Shown here piece by piece: positions 18,837 to 25,897 of a stretch of 34,446 nucleotides of DNA. The stretch comes from Thermoplasmata archaeon. GTDB lineage: Archaea > Thermoplasmatota > Thermoplasmata > Lutacidiplasmatales > UBA184. The translations under genes were made by a program, and so were the position numbers. The stretch is taken from NCBI GenBank assembly GCA_030040915.1, contig JASHSI010000007.1, positions 1-34,446 of the forward strand. Direction: 5' to 3'. A model generated the notes under the pieces. The model was not told the DNA's origin and did no database searches. It saw nothing but the letters and a program-made list of their open reading frames with translations. Position 1 is the first letter of the stretch, and every line of letters starts with the position of its first letter.

Positions 18837-19253
18837 ATGCTGCTCGACACGAACTTCCTGATCGACCTGCTGGCCGGGCAGCCCGAGGCGGTCCGGCTCG
18901 CGGCGGAACTCGATCAGGAGGGGGACCGGCCGCGTCTCCCGGCCCCCGCCCTGTACGAGTTGTGGCAGGGGGCCGCCCGGACCGTTCGCCGGGAGGGAGA
19001 GCGTCGCCGAATCGAGGAACTGCTCTCGGCGTACGAGACCGTCGGGTTCGACGGCGAGGCGGCGAAGTCCGCCGGTCTCCTCCAGGCCGAACTTGCCCGT
19101 ACCGGAAAGAGCCTCGGCACCATCGATGTCCAGCTGGTCGGGATGGCAATCGCTCGCACCGAGACCTTGGTCAGCGGAGACCGGGCTCTCGCTCGCCTCG
19201 GTCATGGGCTCTCGGTCCGGGCCTACACCCGGGCTCCGGCCGCCGGTCGGTGA
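18837..19253 (+). CDS. vapC: PIN-domain ribonuclease toxin (VapC)
   Basis: MLLDTNFLIDLLAGQ...(A/E pattern)...GTIDVQLVGMAIARTETLVSGDRALARLGHGLSV: PIN acidic residues. Confidence 0.88.
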   Translation: MLLDTNFLIDLLAGQPEAVRLAAELDQEGDRPRLPAPALYELWQGAARTVRREGERRRIEELLSAYETVGFDGEAAKSAGLLQAELARTGKSLGTIDVQLVGMAIARTETLVSGDRALARLGHGLSVRAYTRAPAAGR

Positions 19254-19387
19254 CCCTCTGGGCGGCCCGATACCGGGGAGGGATGGGTTAACCTCCTGCC
19301 AGAACGGGGAGGCTACCCGCCGGGAGCACTGCCATTCCTTGGGCCGTGAATCGGATGGCGGCAGGCGCACGGCGCCATCATCGGGCG

Positions 19388-19645
19388 TCAGCGACTTCTC
19401 TCATAGATTCTGGAGCGGCGGTCCACACGCTGTACGATGATCGATCTCTCCGGGAAGAGAAGGACTGCGAGAACCCGGTAGTCCCCGACTCGCAGTTTGT
19501 AGTCGGGAGAACCGCTCAGTCTCTCGAAGGCCCGTTCCGGTCGGTCCCCGATTTGCTCCAACTTGGCCCCGATCCTCCGAGCAACTGGGGGATCCAGTCG
19601 TCGAAGATCCCGGACGGCCGTTTCGGTCCACTGAAGGGACCACAC
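19388..19645 (-). CDS. relE: RelE/ParE-family toxin
   Basis: MWSLQWTETAVRDLRRLDPPVARRIGAKLEQIG...RLSGSPDYKLRVGDYRVLAVLLFPERSIIVQRVDRRSRIYER: classic RelE. Confidence 0.9.
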   Translation of the reverse strand: MWSLQWTETAVRDLRRLDPPVARRIGAKLEQIGDRPERAFERLSGSPDYKLRVGDYRVLAVLLFPERSIIVQRVDRRSRIYERSR

Positions 19646-19647
19646 GA

Positions 19648-19887
19648 TTAGAATCCTAGCCTCTTCTTTACGGTCTCGTGGTCGACCACTCGACCCTGAC
19701 GAATATCCAATCGCGCCTCCACCAGGCCAACGCGGAACGCTGCGGTGTAGGCCCCCTCTTCGTCCCCCTCCGGAACCAGCGTCAGCAACCGGTTCAGCAG
19801 CTCATCGTAGGATTCTCGAGCATGCACCTTGAGCCGCGCGAGCCGCTCTCGTGTTTCGGGCGTCACCTGGATTGTTGTAACTGCCAT
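19648..19887 (-). CDS. relB: RelB-type antitoxin
   Basis: MAVTTIQVTPETRERLARLKVHARESYDELLNRLL..., 2 nt upstream of relE; ATG at 19887. Confidence 0.82.
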   Translation of the reverse strand: MAVTTIQVTPETRERLARLKVHARESYDELLNRLLTLVPEGDEEGAYTAAFRVGLVEARLDIRQGRVVDHETVKKRLGF

Positions 19888-19900
19888 GGCCGACAATATG

Positions 19901-19918
19901 ATGCCTGTGGCATACATA
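19901..19918 (-). promoter_or_regulatory. relBE-like promoter: inverted repeat ATGCC-TGT-GGCAT and TATA-like ATATGTAT
   Basis: Inverted repeat at 19901-19913 and TATA-like element about 28 nt before the ATG at 19887. Confidence 0.5.
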
Positions 19919-20100
19919 TGGGGTTCGTATACTCGGGCTCGCCCCATGGCACAACCTCGCCCAGTTCTGGGTTCGCATCTCCGCCGCCCGGAGCGATTCG
20001 TGGGCGCGCGTCGTAAGGATGTGAACCAATTATGGGGTGCTTCCCATCGGTAACGAGACATTCCGCGGGCGTTCGATCCCGCTTCTGCGGGGACGTCCTC

Positions 20101-20279
20101 GCGCATTCGGCGCGGGGGTTCGAGCGATGGTTCGCGCCCGGGTCCTCCCCCGACCCCGTCGAGGGGGTCCCCATCCTATTGCCCTCCTCCAACCCCACCG
20201 GATACGCCGAGAGGTCCGGGTTGTTCCCCCGATGGGATGAGCGGTTCGATCGTTCTCGATGCTGGTCGACCACTTTCTC
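20101..20279 (+). pseudogene. Decayed C-terminal fragment of a methyltransferase paralogous to 14620-15807
   Basis: Frame +1 reads AHSARGFERWFAPGSSPDPVEGVPILLPSSNPTGYAER, matching YSAAEFRSAFRGDFRWERTEGVPVLLPPSDLVGYSER; after frame disruption 'LVDHFL' (20262-20279) matches GLGDHFL. Confidence 0.65.
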
Positions 20280-20335
20280 CGACGGCCCCGGAGAATCCCT
20301 TGGGAGGGGTAGCTCGCCCCGGAGGAGGGCCGGCC

Positions 20336-20590
20336 CTATTGGGGGGCCGCGGCGGGTCGCTCCCGCCGGGGGAAGTAGACGTACCAGAGGTAAGCTAGGA
20401 TCACCCCGTAGAGGATGAGGCCCCCCACGATGGCCAGGGCGGCGTTCTCCCAGACCCGCGATGTGCCGACGTCCTGGAGGTAGCCGAGAAGGCCGGAGAC
20501 GACGATCGTGAAGGCGACGCCCAAGGCGATCTGAAGCGCCGACGGTCGGCGCCGGTAGAAGACCGCCGAAACGAGCCCCGGAGCGAACAT
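20336..20590 (-). CDS. Small two-TM membrane protein
   Basis: MFAPGLVSAVFYRRRPSALQIALGVAFTIVVSGLLGYLQDVG...AALAIVGGLILYGVILAYLWYVYFPRRERPAAAPQ. Confidence 0.6.
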   Translation of the reverse strand: MFAPGLVSAVFYRRRPSALQIALGVAFTIVVSGLLGYLQDVGTSRVWENAALAIVGGLILYGVILAYLWYVYFPRRERPAAAPQ

Positions 20591-20609
20591 CGGTCCCGCG
20601 AAGACCTCC

Positions 20610-21143
20610 CTATTCGTTCGCCGGTGAGGCCGGGGGGACCGGCTCTGACTTGCGGGCCTCGGCCGGGTCGGGCCCCTTATGGCGCGACATGGCCAGAATG
20701 ATGATCCCGACGAGCATCGTGAGGAGCAACACGGCGAGGAGGGCGTCGAAGAGGTAGCGGATGTTCCCGCCGTAGTAGGTGATCCCGAAGAGGTACTGGG
20801 CCATCAACGTGGCCGTCTTGAACCCGACCTCCTGGTAGGTCAGGATCCCCCCGAGGAGGATCGCGGCGAGAAGACCGGAACCGACCACGCCCGCCTTCAC
20901 GGCGAGCCGGGAGCGCGCCGCCACGAGCAACAGCCCGCCGACGAGCTCCGCCGCTGCGAGCGCGGCGATGACGTACCAGTGGACGAAGTAACCGGAATGG
21001 ACCGTGCCGAAGTCGGTCTGCAGGTTCTTGTCGGTGGCGAGCATGAGCACGGCGAGCCCGAACCCGAGGAAGAAGAGCAGGCTGTACAATGCGGCCGCCG
21101 GGCGGACGTTCTTCATGGGCCCGTCGAGCCGGTTCGGGGACAT
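20610..21143 (-). CDS. Four-TM membrane protein of unknown function
   Basis: MSPNRLDGPMKNVRPAAALYSLLFFLGFGLAVLMLATDKNLQTDF... four hydrophobic helices, charged C-terminus. Confidence 0.65.
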   Translation of the reverse strand: MSPNRLDGPMKNVRPAAALYSLLFFLGFGLAVLMLATDKNLQTDFGTVHSGYFVHWYVIAALAAAELVGGLLLVAARSRLAVKAGVVGSGLLAAILLGGILTYQEVGFKTATLMAQYLFGITYYGGNIRYLFDALLAVLLLTMLVGIIILAMSRHKGPDPAEARKSEPVPPASPANE

Positions 21144-21269
21144 GGCACCCGGGCACGATTCCCACGCTCGGGAGAGGGCCCTGGGCCGGTCCATCCGGGT
21201 CGCCGGGACATCGAGTCCCGGGCCCGACTCGACGGAGGCTTTATTCCGGACCGCCCCCTCGGCCGGGTC

Positions 21270-21791
21270 GTGAAGGTCCGGGAGCTCCGCTGGGAGGACT
21301 TCCCGGCGCTGGTCGAGAACTACTACGCGCTCTATGAGGAGGTCCGCGAGGACCCGGACCTCGGGATCACGCTGCCGAAGGAGCGTCCGACGATGGCGGA
21401 GGAGGTGGAGTGGTTCGCCGGTCGGTACCGGGGGGTCCTCGATGGGGACGCCGTCGTGGCGGTGGCCGAGATGGACGGCCGGGCCGTCGGCGTCTGCGTG
21501 GTCGACCGGAAGAAGGTCCCGGAGTGCCAGCACATCGGCGGGCTCGGGATCCTGGTCGCCCGTTCGGCGCGCGGCCAGGGGGCCGGTCACGCGCTCCTGG
21601 CGAGCGCGCTCGGACAGTGTCGGGGAAAGTTCGACATCGTCACGCTCTCGGTGTTCGCGACGAACTCGCGGGCGCAGCGCCTCTACGAGTCGTTCGGGTT
21701 CCGGCGGTACGGGCTCCTCCCTAAGGGCGTCCTCCGGGGCGGACGGTACATCGACCTCGTCGAGATGTCGCTCGAGCCACCAAGGGTGTGA
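21270..21791 (+). CDS. GNAT-family N-acetyltransferase
   Basis: VKVRELRWEDFPALVENYYALYEEV...GGLGILVARSARGQGAGHALLASALGQCRGKFDIVTLSVFATNSRAQRLYESFGFRRYG; GTG start at 21270. Confidence 0.9.
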   Translation: MKVRELRWEDFPALVENYYALYEEVREDPDLGITLPKERPTMAEEVEWFAGRYRGVLDGDAVVAVAEMDGRAVGVCVVDRKKVPECQHIGGLGILVARSARGQGAGHALLASALGQCRGKFDIVTLSVFATNSRAQRLYESFGFRRYGLLPKGVLRGGRYIDLVEMSLEPPRV

Positions 21792-21803
21792 GCGGGCCGG
21801 CGC

Positions 21804-22085
21804 TCACCCGGCCCGGCCGAAGAACCGCTCGATGCTGCGCGCGAGCATCGCGAACATGTCGTATCCCTCCCGGGTCAGCTCGTACAGGGTGCCGCCGTCC
21901 TTCTCTGGAACCGCCCGTACCCACCCCCGGCTCACGAACAGATCGAGGTAGCGCTTCAGGCGCTCGTAGTTGACGTCCGACGAGCGCTGGAGCTGGGTCG
22001 GGCGCATCGGCCCGTTGTTCCGCCAGAGGGCCTCGAGGATCCGGGCCGCGACGACCAGGTCCGGGTTCGGAAACTCCTCCGGCAT
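21804..22085 (-). CDS. Small winged-helix transcriptional regulator
   Basis: VVAARILEALWRNNGPMRPTQLQRSSDVNYERLKRYLDLFVSRGWVRAVPEKDGGTLYELTREGYDMFAML; 3 nt after the stop of 22089-23327. Confidence 0.8.
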   Translation of the reverse strand: MPEEFPNPDLVVAARILEALWRNNGPMRPTQLQRSSDVNYERLKRYLDLFVSRGWVRAVPEKDGGTLYELTREGYDMFAMLARSIERFFGRAG

Positions 22086-22088
22086 CCC

Positions 22089-23327
22089 CTACGACGGCGC
22101 TCCGCTCCAGAACTCCCGTTCCAGCCCACGCCGCCACTCCTCGGCCCGGGTGATCCCCCCGTCGAACTCGTCGATGGGCCGGAGGAGACGGAACCCGACC
22201 CAGATCGTCGCGAGGACGGCGAGGCCGGCCCCGAGGGTCGGGGCCCACGCCAGTCCCGACCCAAAGCCGGAACCGTGCGAAAGGACCACCGCGAGAACGT
22301 TCGAGACGAGGAGGGCGAGCGGGGTTCCGACGATCAGCACAGTCGCCACGGCGACGGCCGCGCACCGGCGGCTAAGCGTGGTCATTCGCCGGCCGAATTC
22401 GACCGCGGTCAGGGCATTGGCGACCGAGCTGTCCCCGGGTCGATAGTCGTGGTCTCGTAGGATCCGGCCGGGTGATCGCAGGGCCAACGATAGCGGAATG
22501 AGCGGAAACCGGTCGAACTCGGAGGAGAGTGGGATCCCTTCGGCGTCCAGGATTTGGCGGAACCGTTGGAATCGGCGATCCCAAGCCCACCACAGGAGGA
22601 TGAGGATCGGGAGGGAGCTGAGGACCAATGGCCACTCCCAGCTGGCCTGGCTTGGAAAGAAGAGCACCCACGAGGCGACCCCGACCGCCCCCGCCGTGAG
22701 CAGGAGGAATAGGCCGGCGAAGTAACGGCGGCCGAGGCGAAGCGAGGCACGGTAGGCAACCCGTCCATCCGCGGCGATCTTCGCGAGGAGCGCATCGACC
22801 TCCGGACGGGGATATGGGCCTTGGGCCCCAACGTTGTTGCCTCCGGGAACTGGATCCCGGCCGTTACGAACTGGGCCGCGCAGGAGACCAAACCCCGCCG
22901 GTGAAGTTTCGGGCCGAACGGCGGGTTGTCGGCCCCAGACGACTAGAATGACAACCGCGACGAAGAATACGGCCGAGACCGGCACCGACGGTCCGATCTC
23001 ACCTAGCGATTGGGCAAAGAGAAGGTTGACGGTGGCCAGGGCCAGTAGGACCCCCGCCGCAACGAATGCGAGGAGCGTCCGGAGGCTCGATGTCGCCCCT
23101 CCGGGAGATGGTTGCCGGTCCCCGACAGCGCTTCGGCTCGCCCCCCAACCGCCTAGGAGACCCCCGACAAGGAGCAGCGGGACCGACGTGGCGAGGAAGG
23201 GCGCCACCGGCCGGTGCGTCGCGAGCGCGAAGAGGAGATTCGCCAGGCCAAGGACGACTAGAGCGAGTCCGCTAGCGACGGCGGCGAGTCTAAGTCTCGG
23301 TCTACCAGTCTTGATCGCGGCGCCCAT
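22089..23327 (-). CDS. Polytopic membrane protein of unknown function
   Basis: MGAAIKTGRPRLRLAAVASGLALVVLGLANLLFALATHRPVAPFLATSVPLLLVGGLLGG... about eight hydrophobic helices; ATG at 23327, 25 nt from TATA at 23352. Confidence 0.75.
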   Translation of the reverse strand: MGAAIKTGRPRLRLAAVASGLALVVLGLANLLFALATHRPVAPFLATSVPLLLVGGLLGGWGASRSAVGDRQPSPGGATSSLRTLLAFVAAGVLLALATVNLLFAQSLGEIGPSVPVSAVFFVAVVILVVWGRQPAVRPETSPAGFGLLRGPVRNGRDPVPGGNNVGAQGPYPRPEVDALLAKIAADGRVAYRASLRLGRRYFAGLFLLLTAGAVGVASWVLFFPSQASWEWPLVLSSLPILILLWWAWDRRFQRFRQILDAEGIPLSSEFDRFPLIPLSLALRSPGRILRDHDYRPGDSSVANALTAVEFGRRMTTLSRRCAAVAVATVLIVGTPLALLVSNVLAVVLSHGSGFGSGLAWAPTLGAGLAVLATIWVGFRLLRPIDEFDGGITRAEEWRRGLEREFWSGAPS

Positions 23328-23351
23328 CAGGTTTCGATTCCTCGGACTTCG

Positions 23352-23379
23352 TATAGAAGGCTGCCTTACCCACCGTAAG
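23352..23379 (-). promoter_or_regulatory. TATA plus upstream inverted repeat CTTAC-CCACC-GTAAG
   Basis: TATA at 23352-23355; inverted repeat at 23365-23379; same layout at 25030-25057. Confidence 0.65.
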
Positions 23380-23475
23380 TCGGGTCCCACCCGCCGAGAT
23401 CATGACCGCACTAGGCGGGGTGCGGCCCCCCCGGCGGTGTTTCGTGGGTCCTGGAGCCCATCACGGCCGTTCAGG

Positions 23476-23512
23476 TCATGTACCGCTTGCATGCGAGGTC
23501 GTCTCATGTACC
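23476..23512 (+). repeat. Direct repeat TCATGTACC x2, 28-bp period, upstream of the secreted-protein gene
   Basis: TCATGTACC at 23476-23484 and 23504-23512. Confidence 0.5.
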
Positions 23513-23558
23513 CATGGGGAGGCAGGATTAAGAAGCGGTTCCCCGAACGACGCTCCTA

Positions 23559-24476
23559 ATGGCACCTTCCGTGGGCTTTTCGGGGTGGTCCGGTCGGGGT
23601 CGAAAGAGCGAATTGGGCGGCTCGAAGCGAAGGCTCGCTTCGATTCTTACGCTGACCGGACTCGTCGGCCTTAGTCTAGCCGTTCTTCTTGGTGGCCTCG
23701 GTTGGTTGCCCACGGACCACGGAGGGTCACCGAACGCGTCGTCCGGAGTTCGGATTGCGAGTTCGGGAAATCCTTGGACCCTCCTCGCTCAAGCCGAGCA
23801 GACCTATTGCTTGACCAACACGACTTCCTCCACGACCTCGAACTACGCCTCGAACATCACCTCGACTGCGGAGCTTCTGAACTCCACAGGCCCATCGTGC
23901 CCCGGTTTTGCCGCGCTGAACTTCGGAATGACCGTAGAGGTGGTCGACCCGGCGACCCAGACGCTCACCAGCCTTCTCTTGGTCGATGTGGTGGACGCGA
24001 CTGGCACCGGGAGCTTCTCAGCGGTGAACGTTACGTACGACCCGATCGTCGGTACTACGATCGTCGGGGTCCAGACCGTACAGATCGGCTCGAGCGCCAG
24101 CGGCGCGGCCCAGGTCCATTCCGCCTCATCCCTGACCTCGTGCTCCTCGTCCGGTAGCTACTCCTCGGGGTGGGGTGGTTGGGCCGTTAGCTTGGACCAT
24201 TGCGCGGTGGGAGTCCTCGCTACGCGCCTCATCACTGCTGGAGTCGTGGTGAGCTACCTCAGTACAATCCTCAGCGCTCCCGCTTCCGCGATGGGGTTGG
24301 CCGCCGGAATGGCCATCGCGTACGGCGGATACAGCTTGAATTACATCGATCACGCAGGCGGATCGAACGGCCTTTTCTTCTACGGCTGGCACTACTCGGG
24401 CTGCTTCTTCTGGTCGTGCTACAGCTACTGGTACGCCGGCGGCGCCTGGTTCAACCCCGTCTGGTCGGGGTACTGA
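23559..24476 (+). CDS. Secreted/membrane-inserting protein with hydrophobic Gly/Ala core and aromatic, Cys-containing C-terminus
   Basis: Signal-peptide-like N-terminus (KRRLASILTLTGLVGLSLAVLLGGLGW), several N-x-S/T sequons, hydrophobic segment LITAGVVVSYLSTILSAPASAMGLAAGMAIAYGGY, C-terminus GWHYSGCFFWSCYSYWYAGGAWFNPVWSGY. Confidence 0.75.
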   Translation: MAPSVGFSGWSGRGRKSELGGSKRRLASILTLTGLVGLSLAVLLGGLGWLPTDHGGSPNASSGVRIASSGNPWTLLAQAEQTYCLTNTTSSTTSNYASNITSTAELLNSTGPSCPGFAALNFGMTVEVVDPATQTLTSLLLVDVVDATGTGSFSAVNVTYDPIVGTTIVGVQTVQIGSSASGAAQVHSASSLTSCSSSGSYSSGWGGWAVSLDHCAVGVLATRLITAGVVVSYLSTILSAPASAMGLAAGMAIAYGGYSLNYIDHAGGSNGLFFYGWHYSGCFFWSCYSYWYAGGAWFNPVWSGY

Positions 24477-24529
24477 GGGCGGGAACGACCCGGGCTCGAC
24501 ACGTGACGGTAGGGCGGTTCGAACCCGGA

Positions 24530-24934
24530 CTAGGCCCGGGGCCAACTTAGGGCCGAGGTCGCCACCCGGGCCTCGAGCCCGGCGGCAAGGTCGGCGAGCG
24601 CCCGGTCGGCCGTTTCGTCGAGTGTGGCCCCCCCTTGGATCTCCCCGAGGATGCGGACCCCGGACCTGAGGATGCCGAGAGCATCCTTCCCCCGCTCGGT
24701 CATCCAGACGCGGCCGCCCGCCTGCTCGTCGACCTCGAGCCCGACGAGGCCCGCGCGGGCGAGGAGCTTCAGATACCGGGAGAGCCGCGTGTAGTTGAGT
24801 CCGGAGGCCCGTTGCAGCTTGGTCGGGCAGATTGGCTTGAGCGACCCCTCGAGCGAATCCAGGATCCGCGTTACCACGAACAGATCGAGGCGCAACGGAG
24901 CCTCGGCCCGGGAGGGGGTGTGGGAGGGGCTCAT
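24530..24934 (-). CDS. Small winged-helix transcriptional regulator
   Basis: LDLFVVTRILDSLEGSLKPICPTKLQRASGLNYTRLSRYLKLLARAGLVGLEVDEQAGGRVWMTERGKDAL; ATG at 24934 chosen, upstream GTG at 24973 possible. Confidence 0.8.
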   Translation of the reverse strand: MSPSHTPSRAEAPLRLDLFVVTRILDSLEGSLKPICPTKLQRASGLNYTRLSRYLKLLARAGLVGLEVDEQAGGRVWMTERGKDALGILRSGVRILGEIQGGATLDETADRALADLAAGLEARVATSALSWPRA

Positions 24935-25029
24935 CGGAACCCTCCTTGCCCCTTCCCCGCGCGCATCGTCCACCCTCGACCGGAACCCCGAAAAGGCCCT
25001 CAGCAACAGGGAATTCTCCGAAATTGTAC

Positions 25030-25057
25030 TATACAAACCTGCCTTACTCAGGGTAAG
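25030..25057 (-). promoter_or_regulatory. TATA plus upstream inverted repeat CTTAC-TCAGG-GTAAG
   Basis: TATA at 25030-25033; inverted repeat at 25043-25057; matches 23352-23379 in sequence and spacing. Confidence 0.65.
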
Positions 25058-25186
25058 CCAGTTCCTTAAGAACGGGACCCCAAGGGGCATGTCGGAAACA
25101 TGCTCCGCATCGACCCCCTTGATCGGCCGCTAGGCTCGGGAGGGCCCCGATGCCCCGCCGGGGCCGCGCGGAGACGCGATCGCTCG

Positions 25187-25200
25187 CCCGAGATCTCGGG
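25187..25200. repeat. Perfect 14-bp palindrome CCCGAGATCTCGGG
   Basis: Read directly; followed by a partial echo TCCGAGATTTCCGGG. Confidence 0.6.
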
Positions 25201-25706
25201 TCCGAGATTTCCGGGCCGTTCCGCTCGACCCATCTCTCCGCGTTCACCGGCCGATCGGTCCCGCACCTCGGTCGAGAAGGTCGCTCGTCGCACGGGGACG
25301 GGCGGGATCGGGGGAAGGGGCCGAGGATGAGTTCGGAGGGAGACGTGGAAATGGACGCAACATCGAAGGATGGCCTCAGGAAGCAGGGATCGAGACTGGC
25401 GCGGATCGCGACCCGGACCTCGCGTTCGACCTCGGGGATGCCACTCGACCCGGTGCCGCGCTGGCTCGACCGGTCGACGGCGGGCGCGTTTTGGCTGTCG
25501 GTCGATCCAGCCGACTCGGAGACGTCTCCTCTGCCCTGGCCAGCCTGGCTCGCCCCGGTCGGATCGATCGCTCATCTGACGGGCGTTCCCCACCGTCCCG
25601 CGCCGATCGGTCGACTCGTTCGGCGCCGGCGGGAGTCCCCGGGTCCTGGGTCCACCGGGGAGTACTTTTCCGAGGACTAGGCAGCTGGGCCGACCATGGA
25701 TCCGAT

Positions 25707-25729
25707 CTCGTGACCTCCCCGGTCACGAG
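25707..25729. repeat. Perfect hairpin CTCGTGACC-TCCCC-GGTCACGAG
   Basis: 9-bp arms, 5-nt loop, in a gene-poor interval. Confidence 0.65.
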
Positions 25730-25897
25730 GTGGGGCGGTCCCGCGCCACTCGCCTCGGGAGTGGCTCCCTCCGCGTTGAAGGCTTGTCTAGAGGCCGGTC
25801 CTTTGTTGTTGGCTCCCGCTCGACGGCGCGAAACCGTTCCTCCTGGGGGGATCTGGGCGTGGTCCCCTCCGTAACGGGACCCTGTGAACGGATCGGG

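Noticed and set aside
24511-24531. tRNA-like T-arm (GGCGGTTCGAACCCGGA)
   Set aside because: No matching stem and no acceptor, D or anticodon arms nearby.
25327-25680. Possible 118-aa protein (MSSEGDVEMDATSKDGLRK...)
   Set aside because: Composition is borderline and there is no recognisable family or promoter; not supported enough to call.
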